NCBI GenBank assembly: GCA_027487515.1
Contig: JAIYDL010000026.1
Span: 62,001 to 126,000, forward strand
Source: Pseudomonadota bacterium
GTDB taxonomy: Bacteria > Bdellovibrionota > Bacteriovoracia > Bacteriovoracales > Bacteriovoracaceae
Direction of reading: 5' to 3'
Length of the DNA: 64,000 bases
Part shown: one piece after another, positions 34,649 through 43,387 of the stretch
Position numbering within the stretch: the first letter of the stretch is position 1
Layout of the letters: the number at the start of each line of letters is the position of its first letter
Notes under the pieces: model-generated
Database searches by the model: none
Told to the model about the DNA's origin: nothing
The model's input: only the letters and a program-made list of their open reading frames with translations
Program-made: the position numbers and the translations under genes

Positions 34649-36577
34649 TCACTGCTCTAGCGGAATCGAGACGTAGAACGTTGTCTCTTGGCCCGGAAGA
34701 CTCTCGGGCCAAATCCTTCCGTGGTGGAGCTCGATGATCTGCTTGGTGATGAAGAGACCGAGTCCAAGTCCTGAAACTTCGCTGGCGGAAACCAAGCGCT
34801 CGTAGCGATTAAATATGCGCTCGTAGTTTTCCGGCGCGATCCCTTTCCCTTGGTCTTTGATGCTGATGAGGGCCGTTCCGTTTTCCTGCGTCGCCTTCAT
34901 GATGACGGGCTTTCCCTCACCGTACTTGGCCGCATTCGTGAGGAGGTTCGTGATGACCTGTTCGATGCGAAACGGATCTCCGTAGCAAATGGCGGGCCCG
35001 GTGATTTCGATGTCAAGCTTCGATCCTCGATCCTCGAACAGCGCAGTCATCCGTTCCCCGACTTCTTTGGCGAGCTGAGAGAAATCAAACTTCTTCCGCT
35101 CAAGGGAGAGCCGCCCAGAACTGATCCGCGAGATGTCCACCATGTCCTCGACGAGTCTGGTGAGCCGGTTGACTTGTTCATCGTACTGCCGCAAGAGCGG
35201 AATGATCCGCTGTGGAGAAAGCGCATCGAGATCCCCGCGCTGGATGTTTCGGGAGGCAAGCTGGGAGGCGAGCTTTAGGGATGTGAGCGGGGTTTTAAGC
35301 TCATGGGAGCAAATGGACAGAAACTCATCTCTACTTCTGATGGCCTTTTTGAGTTCCGTGACATCCTGGCAAATGACCACGCCCGCGACGATCTCACCTT
35401 TGTGATTGTAGATCGGAGTCGAGGAAAGGCTCAGAACTGCCGGTGTTCCGTTAGGGCGCATGATGTCCACGTGCTCATCGTTGATGACCTCTCCGTGGGC
35501 GATGGATCGTGCCAGAGGCCACTCGTGGCCCAGGTAGCGCCGACCGTCGGGATGAAATCCAACCCAGTCCCCGTAGTCGGTGATTTTCTCAGAGGGGATC
35601 AGTTCGTGCCCCCAGACCTGGGCCAACTTGTTATTGGAGAACACGAGTTTGCCCGAAGGAGCTTCTCCGATGATGACCGCTGCGGGCATGTTCTTCATCA
35701 CGGCCTCGAAGCGATTCTTCTCAAACTCGACTTCTCGCAGGAGTTCGTCGAGCTGCTGCGCGACTTTCTTTTGTTCATCAATATCCGTGTTCGTTCCTAC
35801 CCATCGGACAACGATCCCATCTGTGGTTTTGACCGGGAGCGCTCGCGCCAGGTGCCAGCGGAAGGAGCCGTCGTAGCGCCGTAACCGGTACTCCATTTCG
35901 TAGGGCTGTCCGCTCCGAACTGCCTGTGTCCACCGATCAATGGTTGGCGCCAGATCGTCCGGGTGGAGCATGTTCGTTGCCTGGTGCTTCCAGTCCCTGT
36001 TATCGTCTTTTTCTAGCCCAAAATAATCGTAGTGCCGTTGATTGAAGTAGGTCGTGTTCCCTTGGCTGTCAGCGACGAAGGCCATCTGTGGCATCGCCTC
36101 TGCGAAGATCCGCAGCTCTGACGGGATGGCCCCGAAAAGACCACTGAAGTTAGCATCCGCATCTCCGAGCTCTTGGATGACGAGCCGGTTCTGTGTCACG
36201 TCTTGGATGAGTTGGAAGGTCCCCAAGATTTCTTCGTCTTCTCCCCGGATAGGGTAAAATCTTAATTCGTAGAGTCTGCGAACCTTGTCTCCCAACTCTT
36301 GTGTGATCGTAAATTCTTCTCCCGCGATCCCCCGGGCCCAAAGACCCATGATCAGGAGCTGCTCCTGCGGAAGATGACCCAAAATTTCTTTCAGGCTTTC
36401 CCCAACACTGATGTCTTTTCCGTAGACCTTTTGGAACTCTGACTGGAAGAGTCTGTTGAATGCGAGCAGCCTGTAGTCCCTATCCACGGCCACGAAAAGG
36501 TTCTGTGTTGTTTCGAGGACAGCGCGGAGAACTGTTGCGGCCGTCTGGGCCTGGATAGAATACGAAGTAGGTTTCAT
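34649..36577 (-). CDS. PAS-domain sensor histidine kinase (orphan)
   Basis: 642 residues, with no membrane segment, so cytoplasmic. Three PAS/PAC units follow one another at about 16-130, 155-270 and 285-410. The second has the PAC-type ending with RYDGSFRWH. A HisKA dimerisation helix carries the phosphorylated His425 (SHELKTPLTSLK), and the ATPase domain has the N-box TNLLTNAAKYG, DQGKGI and GLGLGLFI motifs. No receiver domain is fused and no response-regulator gene is adjacent. The signal is unknown; PAS domains often sense redox, oxygen or light. The 3' end faces the GrpB gene. Confidence 0.93.
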   Translation of the reverse strand: MKPTSYSIQAQTAATVLRAVLETTQNLFVAVDRDYRLLAFNRLFQSEFQKVYGKDISVGESLKEILGHLPQEQLLIMGLWARGIAGEEFTITQELGDKVRRLYELRFYPIRGEDEEILGTFQLIQDVTQNRLVIQELGDADANFSGLFGAIPSELRIFAEAMPQMAFVADSQGNTTYFNQRHYDYFGLEKDDNRDWKHQATNMLHPDDLAPTIDRWTQAVRSGQPYEMEYRLRRYDGSFRWHLARALPVKTTDGIVVRWVGTNTDIDEQKKVAQQLDELLREVEFEKNRFEAVMKNMPAAVIIGEAPSGKLVFSNNKLAQVWGHELIPSEKITDYGDWVGFHPDGRRYLGHEWPLARSIAHGEVINDEHVDIMRPNGTPAVLSLSSTPIYNHKGEIVAGVVICQDVTELKKAIRSRDEFLSICSHELKTPLTSLKLASQLASRNIQRGDLDALSPQRIIPLLRQYDEQVNRLTRLVEDMVDISRISSGRLSLERKKFDFSQLAKEVGERMTALFEDRGSKLDIEITGPAICYGDPFRIEQVITNLLTNAAKYGEGKPVIMKATQENGTALISIKDQGKGIAPENYERIFNRYERLVSASEVSGLGLGLFITKQIIELHHGRIWPESLPGQETTFYVSIPLEQ

Positions 36578-36965
36578 AGGGTCGTCCTAGAGATAACTCT
36601 TTCACAGACGATCTAAAATCCCCAGCACTTTTCGACCGCAGGTCCAGAAAAATTGGTCCTCTTTAGGGCCACTGTGCAGCATCACATGAGGTCAAAGTTT
36701 TCTTCTTTCTTCCGCGCTCACCCGGGATGACCTTAGATTCTAGGCAGAGGAAAAGAAATGGACTTTGAAACTGGAGAGTTCAGATTCTCCGTAGGTGGAA
36801 GTTCCGCGGTCCTTGTGATTCAGAAAGAAGAGATCAACTAACGATCAAGTGTCAGGTCCTTCATACACTCGTCAGGTCGAGCATACGGCGTCTTTCAGAT
36901 TTTTAATGTTTTTTATGGTGCTGAGATTCGGGTGGTTATTGCATAATCTCCTGAAAGGAGCCCAC
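36578..36965. other. Intergenic region upstream of b561-like operon
   Basis: About 390 bases between divergent genes. It contains one possible 27-codon frame (see next entry). It also has a TGTCAGGTCC string near 36849, which occurs once more in similar form (TGTCAGGCCC) near 9012, and a CATAAT -10-like hexamer about 20 bases before the operon start. No strong hairpin or RNA gene is recognised. Confidence 0.5.
36758..36841 (+). CDS. Possible 27-residue peptide
   Basis: An ATG at 36758 follows AGAGGA at suitable distance and the frame closes with TAA after 27 codons. The peptide (starts MDFETGEFRFS, ends QKEEIN) has no recognised family. It could be a leader peptide or the remnant of a larger gene. 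Coding status is uncertain. Confidence 0.25.
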   Translation: MDFETGEFRFSVGGSSAVLVIQKEEIN

Positions 36966-37508
36966 ATGTCTCGTTTTCTTTTTTTGCTTTTGACCACCCT
37001 CCTCGTGATCCCACCTGCGTTCGCAGAGCTCGAGCTCAAAGACCTTGGACTGGGTGCGGAAGTTGTGACGGCATCGAAGTCCGAACGACGTGCCCAGGAA
37101 ACGCTTGAGCAGCGGCATTCCATGCTGAAGCGTCACGAAGTTCTGGGACTGGCGACGTTAGGTCTCATGACCGCGACCATGCTCACCGGGGGAAGCGCCG
37201 TCGATAGTAATGTACACATGTACCTCGGGATGGCGACGGGGGCCTTGTATTTTACCACCGCCTACTACTCGCTCACTGCTCCAAAGCCCGCCGGGATCCG
37301 CGACCGTGGGAATATCGTCTGGCATAAGCGGCTTGCTTGGATCCACTTTCCCGCGATGGTTTTAGCACCCATCCTCGGATACATGTACAAGCGGAACGAA
37401 GAGAACGATCGGAAGAGTTCTGCTCTTGTGAAACAGCACCCAACAATCGCGGGTATTGGCTTCGGGGCTTTCGCTCTGTCGGCGGCACTCATGACCGTAG
37501 AATTTTAA
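36966..37508 (+). CDS. Four-helix membrane protein, cytochrome b561-like
   Basis: 180 residues from the ATG at 36966, chosen for its AAAGGAG ribosome site. A signal peptide or first helix (1-20) precedes four hydrophobic helices (about 57-75, 84-101, 120-140, 158-178). Histidines stand at or near helix ends (57, 84, 120, 127, 158), the pattern of b-type heme ligation. The next gene is YceI-like; in enteric bacteria a b561 gene (yceJ) sits beside yceI, which strengthens the idea but does not prove heme binding. Inner-membrane electron transfer is inferred. Confidence 0.6.
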   Translation: MSRFLFLLLTTLLVIPPAFAELELKDLGLGAEVVTASKSERRAQETLEQRHSMLKRHEVLGLATLGLMTATMLTGGSAVDSNVHMYLGMATGALYFTTAYYSLTAPKPAGIRDRGNIVWHKRLAWIHFPAMVLAPILGYMYKRNEENDRKSSALVKQHPTIAGIGFGAFALSAALMTVEF

Positions 37509-37517
37509 GGAGGTCAG

Positions 37518-38036
37518 ATGAAACGATTGAGCTTAGCATGTGCCTTTTTGGCCTTTTCTTTTGGGGCTCTCGCTGCGGACTATCAACTGACGGATGCCCA
37601 AGCCACTTACACCGTAAAGCATCTCATCAAGACTGTCTTGGGGACTTCCCAGGAACTTCGTGGAAAGATGAGTTGCACCAATGGCGCCTGTGAGTTTTTG
37701 GTTGCCGCTCCGGTTAAAAGTTTTGTCTCAAGTGACTCGAACCGTGATCTTAACATGCAGACCGTTCTTGAATCCGCGCGCTATCCGTTGATCACTGTCA
37801 GAGGGAAGCTCCCCGAGGCCCAGCTTGGTCAGGAGAGCTACTCCTTCCCGGCCCGCGTGACTTTTCATAACGTTGAAAAAGAGTACCCAGTGACTGTTCG
37901 ACGTAAGGGAGCTGGGGGGAGTGGTTCGCTTACCCTTAAGCTTGAGGCCCACGGAGTTGAGCGACCAAGTCTACTGACGGTCGCGATCGACGATGAGGTT
38001 CCAGTGACTTTTTCCTTTGCCTGGAAAGTTCAGTAG
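37518..38036 (+). CDS. YceI-family periplasmic protein
   Basis: 172 residues with a signal peptide (about 1-20, ending ALAA). The mature chain is an all-beta lipocalin-like barrel as in the YceI family: DYQLTDAQATYTVKH at the start, SSDSNRDLNMQTVLESARYP in the centre and a closing SFAWKV. The family binds polyisoprenoid-type lipids; a role in quinone or lipid transport is inferred from family. AGGAGG precedes the ATG. It lies between the b561-like and beta-barrel genes in one operon. Confidence 0.88.
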   Translation: MKRLSLACAFLAFSFGALAADYQLTDAQATYTVKHLIKTVLGTSQELRGKMSCTNGACEFLVAAPVKSFVSSDSNRDLNMQTVLESARYPLITVRGKLPEAQLGQESYSFPARVTFHNVEKEYPVTVRRKGAGGSGSLTLKLEAHGVERPSLLTVAIDDEVPVTFSFAWKVQ

Positions 38037-38927
38037 GTGATCGTTCTTTTCCTCACCCTGTGGGGGATCCTTTCGGCCTCTGCTCAGGATATGATTGGCC
38101 TGACCGGTGATTCACCGTTTTCTACCACGTTTGATGGCGAGACAATTACAGCAGGGACAGTGGAGTCGAGGAGCATCGGAGCATCGCACCTTTTTGAGCG
38201 GAAGGGAGATCATCGCTTTGGTGTTTCTGGTCGGTACCTTAGAAATCAGAATTCGGGGACACCGGTTCCGGATTTCAAGGGCATCACCGGCGGTGTGACC
38301 TACCAAAGATTCCTCCAAAACGACCAAAGCCTTTCGATCATCTCCTCTTACGGAAGCGCAAGTGACCGACCCTTCCGCGATGGCCGCGATTCGACCCTCA
38401 TGGTCAATGCACTTTTTCGCTCCTCTCCTCGCTGGATCTGGCTCGGGAACTATTCTAACAACCGGCCTTTCCTCAATAATGTTCCGCTTCCCGGATTCCT
38501 GTACATCGGAGAGCAGTCTCGGGAGCGCTCAGTGATGCTCGGCTTTCCATTTATCAATTACCTCGCGCCGATCGCAGGGGGCCCAGTCTCTATCAGGTAC
38601 CTTGCCGTTCTCCCGTTTAATCACCGAGTAAAACTCAGCTACACGGGGTGGACTCTCTTCCGGCCATTCCTTTCCCTGGAGCAGTTGACCCAGATTTTTT
38701 TTGACTCCGATCGGGGAAGCGACGGACTCCGGACCTTCTGGTTTGAACGGCGTGGAGCCTTCGGGGTAGAGAAGTCGTTTGGCCCCGTCTTTCGCATCGA
38801 AGTTCAGGCGGGAGCAGCGTTTGACAGAGAGTACTTCGTCGCTCGCTCCTTCCGCGGAAGCGCTCGAGATCGCTGGAAAATTCCTGACGCTGGGTTCGGC
38901 GGGGTGACGCTTCGGACACTTTTCTAA
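38037..38927 (+). CDS. Outer-membrane beta-barrel protein of unknown function
   Basis: 296 residues starting at a GTG immediately after the yceI-like stop (no gap). A short signal peptide ends near SASAQ. The mature chain has alternating hydrophobic beta strands with aromatic ends and a final strand GFGGVTLRTLF ending in Phe, the C-terminal signature of outer-membrane barrels. No pore family is recognised. Its linkage with the YceI-like lipid-binding protein suggests a lipid or small-molecule route across the envelope. Confidence 0.7.
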   Translation: MIVLFLTLWGILSASAQDMIGLTGDSPFSTTFDGETITAGTVESRSIGASHLFERKGDHRFGVSGRYLRNQNSGTPVPDFKGITGGVTYQRFLQNDQSLSIISSYGSASDRPFRDGRDSTLMVNALFRSSPRWIWLGNYSNNRPFLNNVPLPGFLYIGEQSRERSVMLGFPFINYLAPIAGGPVSIRYLAVLPFNHRVKLSYTGWTLFRPFLSLEQLTQIFFDSDRGSDGLRTFWFERRGAFGVEKSFGPVFRIEVQAGAAFDREYFVARSFRGSARDRWKIPDAGFGGVTLRTLF

Positions 38928-38954
38928 GTCCCCCGGACTTGCTAGCCTTGACCC

Positions 38955-39062
38955 ATGAAAGATCCGAATCGATTTCTAATCCTCGAGCTTCGGCGTCTTG
39001 CGCTCGAGGCACGGCTTCAGTCCCGTGGTCGCAACCCTCATCTCTCTCACCGGCGGAGCTGA
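38955..39062 (+). CDS. Possible 35-residue basic peptide
   Basis: An ATG at 38955 opens a frame of 35 codons rich in Arg and Leu (for example ELRRLALEARLQS). The 3' end overlaps the end of the convergent repeat-lipoprotein gene by 16 bases. Start signals are weak and no family is known. Could be chance. Confidence 0.2.
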   Translation: MKDPNRFLILELRRLALEARLQSRGRNPHLSHRRS

Positions 39063-41203
39063 AGATAATGCTCCTTACTGTAGTAGTTGGCCGCACTCGC
39101 CAACTGCTCAAGGTCATTCCTCGACATCCTCGGATTCGCACTGATGTATTCCGTGATCACCGCATGGTTGTTTTCACGAGTCAGCTGCCGGGCGAGGGTG
39201 ATGGTCGTCGCCAGGTCCCTCTCCGCGATCTTCTGACGGTAGTTAAACACGTAGTGCTCCTTACTGTAGTAGTTCGCGGCTGCTGCGAACGCGTTGAGGT
39301 CAGCGAAGCTTATCTGCGTTTGTCGACGGAGGAACTCATCGATGAACGCATGGTTGTTCTCGCGGGTCAATTGCCGCGCTAGCGTCGCCGCTGTTGGGAT
39401 GTCCCGTTCTGACATTTTTAGTCGGAACGTAAAGAGGTAGTGCTCCTTACTGTAGTAGTTCGCAGCACTCGCGACGGCATTTAAATCCGCGTAACTCAGT
39501 TGAGTCTGGCGGCTAAGATACTCTGTGATCGCTGCGTGGTTGTTCTCGCGAGTAAGAAGCCCGGCGAAGGCCACGAAAGTCCGGGCGTCAGTTTCAATCA
39601 GCTTTTGCCGGAAGGTGAAGAGGTAGTGTTCTTTCCCGTAGTAATTGGCCGCTCCCGCAAGGGCCTGGAGCTCTTGAAACGATATCCGGGATTGGGCGGT
39701 GAGATACTCTTCGAGGACTCGATGGTTCTCTTCACGCGTGAGGAGCCGCGCGAGTTTAATCCTCGTTCCGGAGTCTCGCTCCGCAATCTTTCCTCGGAAG
39801 GTCATGAGGTAGTATTCTTTGCTGTAGTACGTAGCGCCGCCACAGATCGCAACAAATTCATCGAACGGCAGACTCTGCTTCCCATCCAACAGTCTGTTGA
39901 GGAAGGTGTGGTTCCCCTCCCTTTGGAGGATTCTTGCCAGAGGAATCAGGTCTACGGTCGCAGTGCTTGGAATTGAGTTTTGGTAGAGCAAGAATATTCC
40001 TCGACCGGCATCCGGAGCGGCCCGAGCGATGAGCTTGAGATCGTCCAGGTTCGGAGTGGTGGTCTCAGCGATTCCAGAGAGAAATTGATCCTGCTGTTCA
40101 CCTGCGACGAGGTTCCGGAGGTAGCGCACGACGGAAGCGGTGCTTCGGTCACTCGTCTCCTTGAAATGAAAGGTCGCGAGAGTCACGGCGAGGGCGGCCG
40201 CGTTCCTGCGAGATAACTCGGGGTAAAGCTTTTCCTGGTCAGCCGCATCGAGCTTCGTCGGGTCCGCAAAGAAGCGAGTTGCGATCTCTCCGGCTTTCCG
40301 AACGTCCAGGGGAAACGTCGTCTGTTTATAAATTTGAAGTTTTCGGGCGAAGGGTTCCCCGGCGATCAGGCGGCCGATTTGGAGCGCGATCTTTCCGAAG
40401 ATATCGAACTGAGAGCGGTAGAACTGGACCTTCCGCGCTACCTCCGAGTCGCTGCGGGACTGGGCCAGCGCCGCTTCGAATTGCTCAAAGTTCCAGAGGA
40501 GCTGGGTTTGGATGAATTCCTCGAGCTGTGAGACAGTCACTTCTTCTTTCTCGAGCTTCTTCAGAAGATTCTCGTAGTGCGCAGACGTCAGGAGCTGCTG
40601 CTCCGAGGGCCTGACGAAGTCCCCGGCTCCGGTGATCGGTGGAGTGGTTTCACCGTCTCCATTCCCTGGGCCGCCGTTGTCGCGGATGCCACGGTAATAT
40701 TTCCTAAAAGGTCCGTTCTCGAATGGATACGAAAAGCTCTCGAATGTCCCGCCCTCGGTTTTAAGAACCACGAGTTCGAAGCCTCCTGGGGAATTGGCAA
40801 GAAGCTTCTCCACGTCTGATTGAGAGTACTCAATCTTATGCGCGCTGACCGGCTCCATCCCAAGTGAATTCCCCGTCAGGATTTCGAGTGAGATGTTCTT
40901 CACTTTGAATCCCCGCTGAGGCAGATCAAAGCGCTCTATTCCCTGCATTGTTTTCGTGAAGCTGCTCCGGCTCCTGACGATCCGAAAGCCATCTTGAACA
41001 TACTCGACTCGACTCCGTCCTAGCGCCTCTCTGAGTTCACCATTCTGAAGCTCGTACACCGCCACGTAAATGCCGGTAGGTCTCGTCTGCGCCGCGGGAA
41101 CCCGTACGCCCTCGTTCAATAGCCGAGGGGTAGAGCTCACGTGGTGTACCGTGGAGCACGAGACAGCGAGAAGGCCCGCTAGGACGAGAGGGATAGATTT
41201 CAT
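39047..41203 (-). CDS. Lipoprotein with five C-terminal 62-residue repeats
   Basis: 718 residues from the ATG at 41203, which has a TAGGAG site; the upstream codons do not. A lipoprotein signal ends at Cys17 (LLAVSC). Residues 20-420 have no recognised family and are mostly helical after about 190. The last 292 residues are five tandem copies (the last cut to 44) of a 62-residue unit with the core TREN-NHA-x-I-x-EYL, DLNA-x-A, ANYYSKEHYLFTFR and ERD. They start at protein residues about 427, 489, 551, 613 and 675. The strong conservation suggests a helical solenoid or repeated binding surface on the outer membrane. Function unknown. Confidence 0.85.
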   Translation of the reverse strand: MKSIPLVLAGLLAVSCSTVHHVSSTPRLLNEGVRVPAAQTRPTGIYVAVYELQNGELREALGRSRVEYVQDGFRIVRSRSSFTKTMQGIERFDLPQRGFKVKNISLEILTGNSLGMEPVSAHKIEYSQSDVEKLLANSPGGFELVVLKTEGGTFESFSYPFENGPFRKYYRGIRDNGGPGNGDGETTPPITGAGDFVRPSEQQLLTSAHYENLLKKLEKEEVTVSQLEEFIQTQLLWNFEQFEAALAQSRSDSEVARKVQFYRSQFDIFGKIALQIGRLIAGEPFARKLQIYKQTTFPLDVRKAGEIATRFFADPTKLDAADQEKLYPELSRRNAAALAVTLATFHFKETSDRSTASVVRYLRNLVAGEQQDQFLSGIAETTTPNLDDLKLIARAAPDAGRGIFLLYQNSIPSTATVDLIPLARILQREGNHTFLNRLLDGKQSLPFDEFVAICGGATYYSKEYYLMTFRGKIAERDSGTRIKLARLLTREENHRVLEEYLTAQSRISFQELQALAGAANYYGKEHYLFTFRQKLIETDARTFVAFAGLLTRENNHAAITEYLSRQTQLSYADLNAVASAANYYSKEHYLFTFRLKMSERDIPTAATLARQLTRENNHAFIDEFLRRQTQISFADLNAFAAAANYYSKEHYVFNYRQKIAERDLATTITLARQLTRENNHAVITEYISANPRMSRNDLEQLASAANYYSKEHYLQLRR
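39050..39925 (-). repeat. Tandem 186-bp coding repeats (4 full plus 1 partial)
   Basis: The DNA encoding ANYYSKEHYLF repeats with a 186-base period; for example TGCTCCTTACTGTAGTAGTT occurs near 39068, 39254 and 39440. Unit edges on the reverse strand are about 39740-39925, 39554-39739, 39368-39553, 39182-39367 and 39050-39181. The three copies nearest the C-terminus are most alike, which suggests recent duplication there. Confidence 0.9.
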
Positions 41204-41303
41204 TTTTTCTCCTAAACTCAATTGGACTGCTTCTCTTCGGCTGGTTCCGGTCAGTAGTTTAGAAGAATCATAAGGTTTGGGGATTCTAAGTGGTTGTTTT
41301 TGG

Positions 41304-42038
41304 CTACTTGAGTTCTTGATGAATCCCGTCGCAGCTTTTGACTCTCACGACGTCCTCACCCTGGACCACGACGGACATCGGAATCCGCATGAACGGGGAG
41401 AGGATCATCTTCTTACTCGAGTTAAACGCGGCGATCTCGACGAAGTATTCCCCGGTCAGTCGGTTGCCTCCGTTGAAAGAGCTCGGGGTCAGCTCCACCA
41501 ACTGGGTTTTCTCGGGGTACGGCACCGCTGCTCCAATGGTGAGGGCGAAGTCCTTGTCTTCACCGAGAATCCCGAGGCCGGTGACCTTGCGGTCGTGACC
41601 GAAGGCCGGGCATTTGAAGCCCCGGAATCTCTCCGACGCGAAGGCCGCTGCGTAGTAAACCTTGAAGGTGACACTTTTCGGAACGCCGGCCATCATCCCG
41701 CGGGAGATGCGTCTTGGGCGGAAGAGCGCATAGAGGCTGCCGAGGTCCTGAGTCTCCGACCCGCGGCCTGCGATGATCCGAAGGATCCAGGCGTCGACTC
41801 CGCGCTCGCTGGTGAGGAAGTCGAGATCCTCTGTTCGGACCTGTGGAAGATCCACGATGAAGGTAAAGCTCTGAGTGACTTCGCTCTCTCTGCGCTGACC
41901 TACCTCCCAGCTGACCTCGGTTAAATAGGAGATCGGCATCCGGATCGGACGCAGAGAGATCCCCATCGCACTCCGCTCGAAGCTTGCGTACTTCGTGCAG
42001 GAAAAGGCGAGCAGGAGCGTCAGGAACAATGGTTTCAT
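41304..42038 (-). CDS. Lipoprotein of unknown function
   Basis: 244 residues from the ATG at 42038 (AAGGA about 10 bases before it); the much longer open frame upstream crosses another gene. A lipoprotein signal has lipid Cys14 (LLLAFSC). The mature chain appears beta-rich, with regular strands such as TQSFTFIVDLP and VTFKVYYAAAF, and three domains are not distinguishable. No family recognised. It is divergent from a second small lipoprotein gene with about 57 bases between starts. Confidence 0.7.
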   Translation of the reverse strand: MKPLFLTLLLAFSCTKYASFERSAMGISLRPIRMPISYLTEVSWEVGQRRESEVTQSFTFIVDLPQVRTEDLDFLTSERGVDAWILRIIAGRGSETQDLGSLYALFRPRRISRGMMAGVPKSVTFKVYYAAAFASERFRGFKCPAFGHDRKVTGLGILGEDKDFALTIGAAVPYPEKTQLVELTPSSFNGGNRLTGEYFVEIAAFNSSKKMILSPFMRIPMSVVVQGEDVVRVKSCDGIHQELK

Positions 42039-42095
42039 GTGCGCGATCCTTTCTGTTTCTGTTACCATTATAAGACAAATTTTAAAGGAGTGTTG

Positions 42096-42380
42096 ATGAA
42101 GTATGTAGTGCTTTGCCTGGTGATGATCTCTTGTGCATCTAAGCCTCAGGGCCAGCTCACGGATCTGGCCCGGGAGCTCGAAGTGTTTGCGACGAAGCCC
42201 ACCAACTGCACTGTTCAAGGTCGCGTGGTAGGAATCGATGAGACCGGAAGCCGGGAGCTTGCGCTGAACCGGGCCATCAACCAGGCAGCGGACCTTAAGG
42301 CAACGGGCCTGTTTGTGAACCAGGAAGTTCAGAATGGGAAAGTGATGAATGTGCACGCGACCGCGTACAAATGTGACTAG
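42096..42380 (+). CDS. Small DUF4156-like lipoprotein
   Basis: 94 residues from the ATG at 42096 with an AAAGGAG site. A lipoprotein signal ends at Cys13 (CLVMISC). The mature part carries CTVQGRVVG, ALNRAINQAADLKATG and the closing ATAYKC, a layout like DUF4156 outer-membrane lipoproteins (two Cys likely bonded). Its stop overlaps the stop of the convergent MerR-type gene by 4 bases. Function of the family is unknown. Confidence 0.75.
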   Translation: MKYVVLCLVMISCASKPQGQLTDLARELEVFATKPTNCTVQGRVVGIDETGSRELALNRAINQAADLKATGLFVNQEVQNGKVMNVHATAYKCD

Positions 42381-43333
42381 GCCCGGGCCAGGAATTCGTC
42401 GAACGCCTCGAGGGATGGGAAGAACGGAATCTTTCGCCCTTCGAGTTCGGCCCGCACGTAGGGTTTGAGGTTCCCTCCGACCCAGATATCGGTTTTGACC
42501 TTGAGCTGGTGTGACAGCTCAGAGAGGTACTCCTCTAGAGTCTTGTGATCACTAATCTCGTGACCTTTGATCACGCCGAGAAGAAGGGCCCGAGGTCTTA
42601 GCGCGTTTGCTGCCTCCGCTAGAGACCGCGCGGGGAGATTGGCCCCGAGGAAAATAAACTTCACACCGTAGTGGAGGCAGAGAAGGGCGGAGGCGAGGAT
42701 TCCAATCTCATGGATCTCACCCTCGGGGGTGGTGATCAAGACCAGCTCATTCTTTGCATTCTGCTGTTGGTAGTGAAGGCCAATCATCTGCCCGATGTGG
42801 AACGAAAAAATGGCACTGAGGGTGTGCTCCTGAGCGATGGAAAGTTCATTCCGTCCCACCTTGATGCCAATCTCTCGGAACAGCGGAACGAGGAGTTTCA
42901 AGCACAGGTCTCGGGGACTCAAAAGAGTCCGGGCCTTGTCGAGTTCGTGGGAGATGATGTCGAGCTTGTACGCGGATAAAGCGATGAAAAAGCTATTGAG
43001 GATAGTGTCGAAGTCGATCCGTTCGTGGTGCGAAGTCACCACCGACAGTTCCTCATAGGGTCGATGCATGAGCTGCGAGTAAATTGTCTTCAACTCCTCC
43101 AACTCGAGGTGAGCGATCTTTCCTATGGTCTGGCCAAATTCTGTCAGCTTGAAGAGGATGGCGAGTTTCTCGATGTCTTTTTCTGAGTAAAGTCTGTGCT
43201 TGTTTTCCCCGCGCTCAGGGACAACGGCTTTGTAGCGTTTCTCCCATGCCCGGATGGTGGCACTGGCGACGCCGGAGAGCTGGGAAGCAACCTGGATGTT
43301 GAAGTACTGCATCTGGACGTCATGGTAGCACAT
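42377..43333 (-). CDS. MerR-family regulator with B12-binding domain (CarH/LitR-like)
   Basis: 318 residues. A MerR winged-helix domain spans about 9-80 (motif SGVASATIRAWEKRY), a helical bundle 105-190 and a Rossmann-type cobalamin domain 195-318. The E169-H170 pair and the lower-ligand motif E206-x-H208-x2-G211 match CarH-type adenosylcobalamin photoreceptors. The Trp found 10 residues before the E-H pair in CarH is Val159 here, so the light response may be altered. CarH/LitR proteins repress carotenoid or stress genes in the dark. It is divergent from acs, a possible target by position. Start at 43333 or 43312 is undecided. Confidence 0.88.
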   Translation of the reverse strand: MCYHDVQMQYFNIQVASQLSGVASATIRAWEKRYKAVVPERGENKHRLYSEKDIEKLAILFKLTEFGQTIGKIAHLELEELKTIYSQLMHRPYEELSVVTSHHERIDFDTILNSFFIALSAYKLDIISHELDKARTLLSPRDLCLKLLVPLFREIGIKVGRNELSIAQEHTLSAIFSFHIGQMIGLHYQQQNAKNELVLITTPEGEIHEIGILASALLCLHYGVKFIFLGANLPARSLAEAANALRPRALLLGVIKGHEISDHKTLEEYLSELSHQLKVKTDIWVGGNLKPYVRAELEGRKIPFFPSLEAFDEFLARA

Positions 43334-43387
43334 TAGTCTAGAAAAGAAACGATTCGAATGTCATGATTATGTCGACTGGAGGAATTT

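Noticed and set aside
39050-39925. CRISPR-like or satellite repeat
   Set aside because: The 186-base units are contiguous, keep one reading frame and encode a protein repeat; there are no unique spacers.
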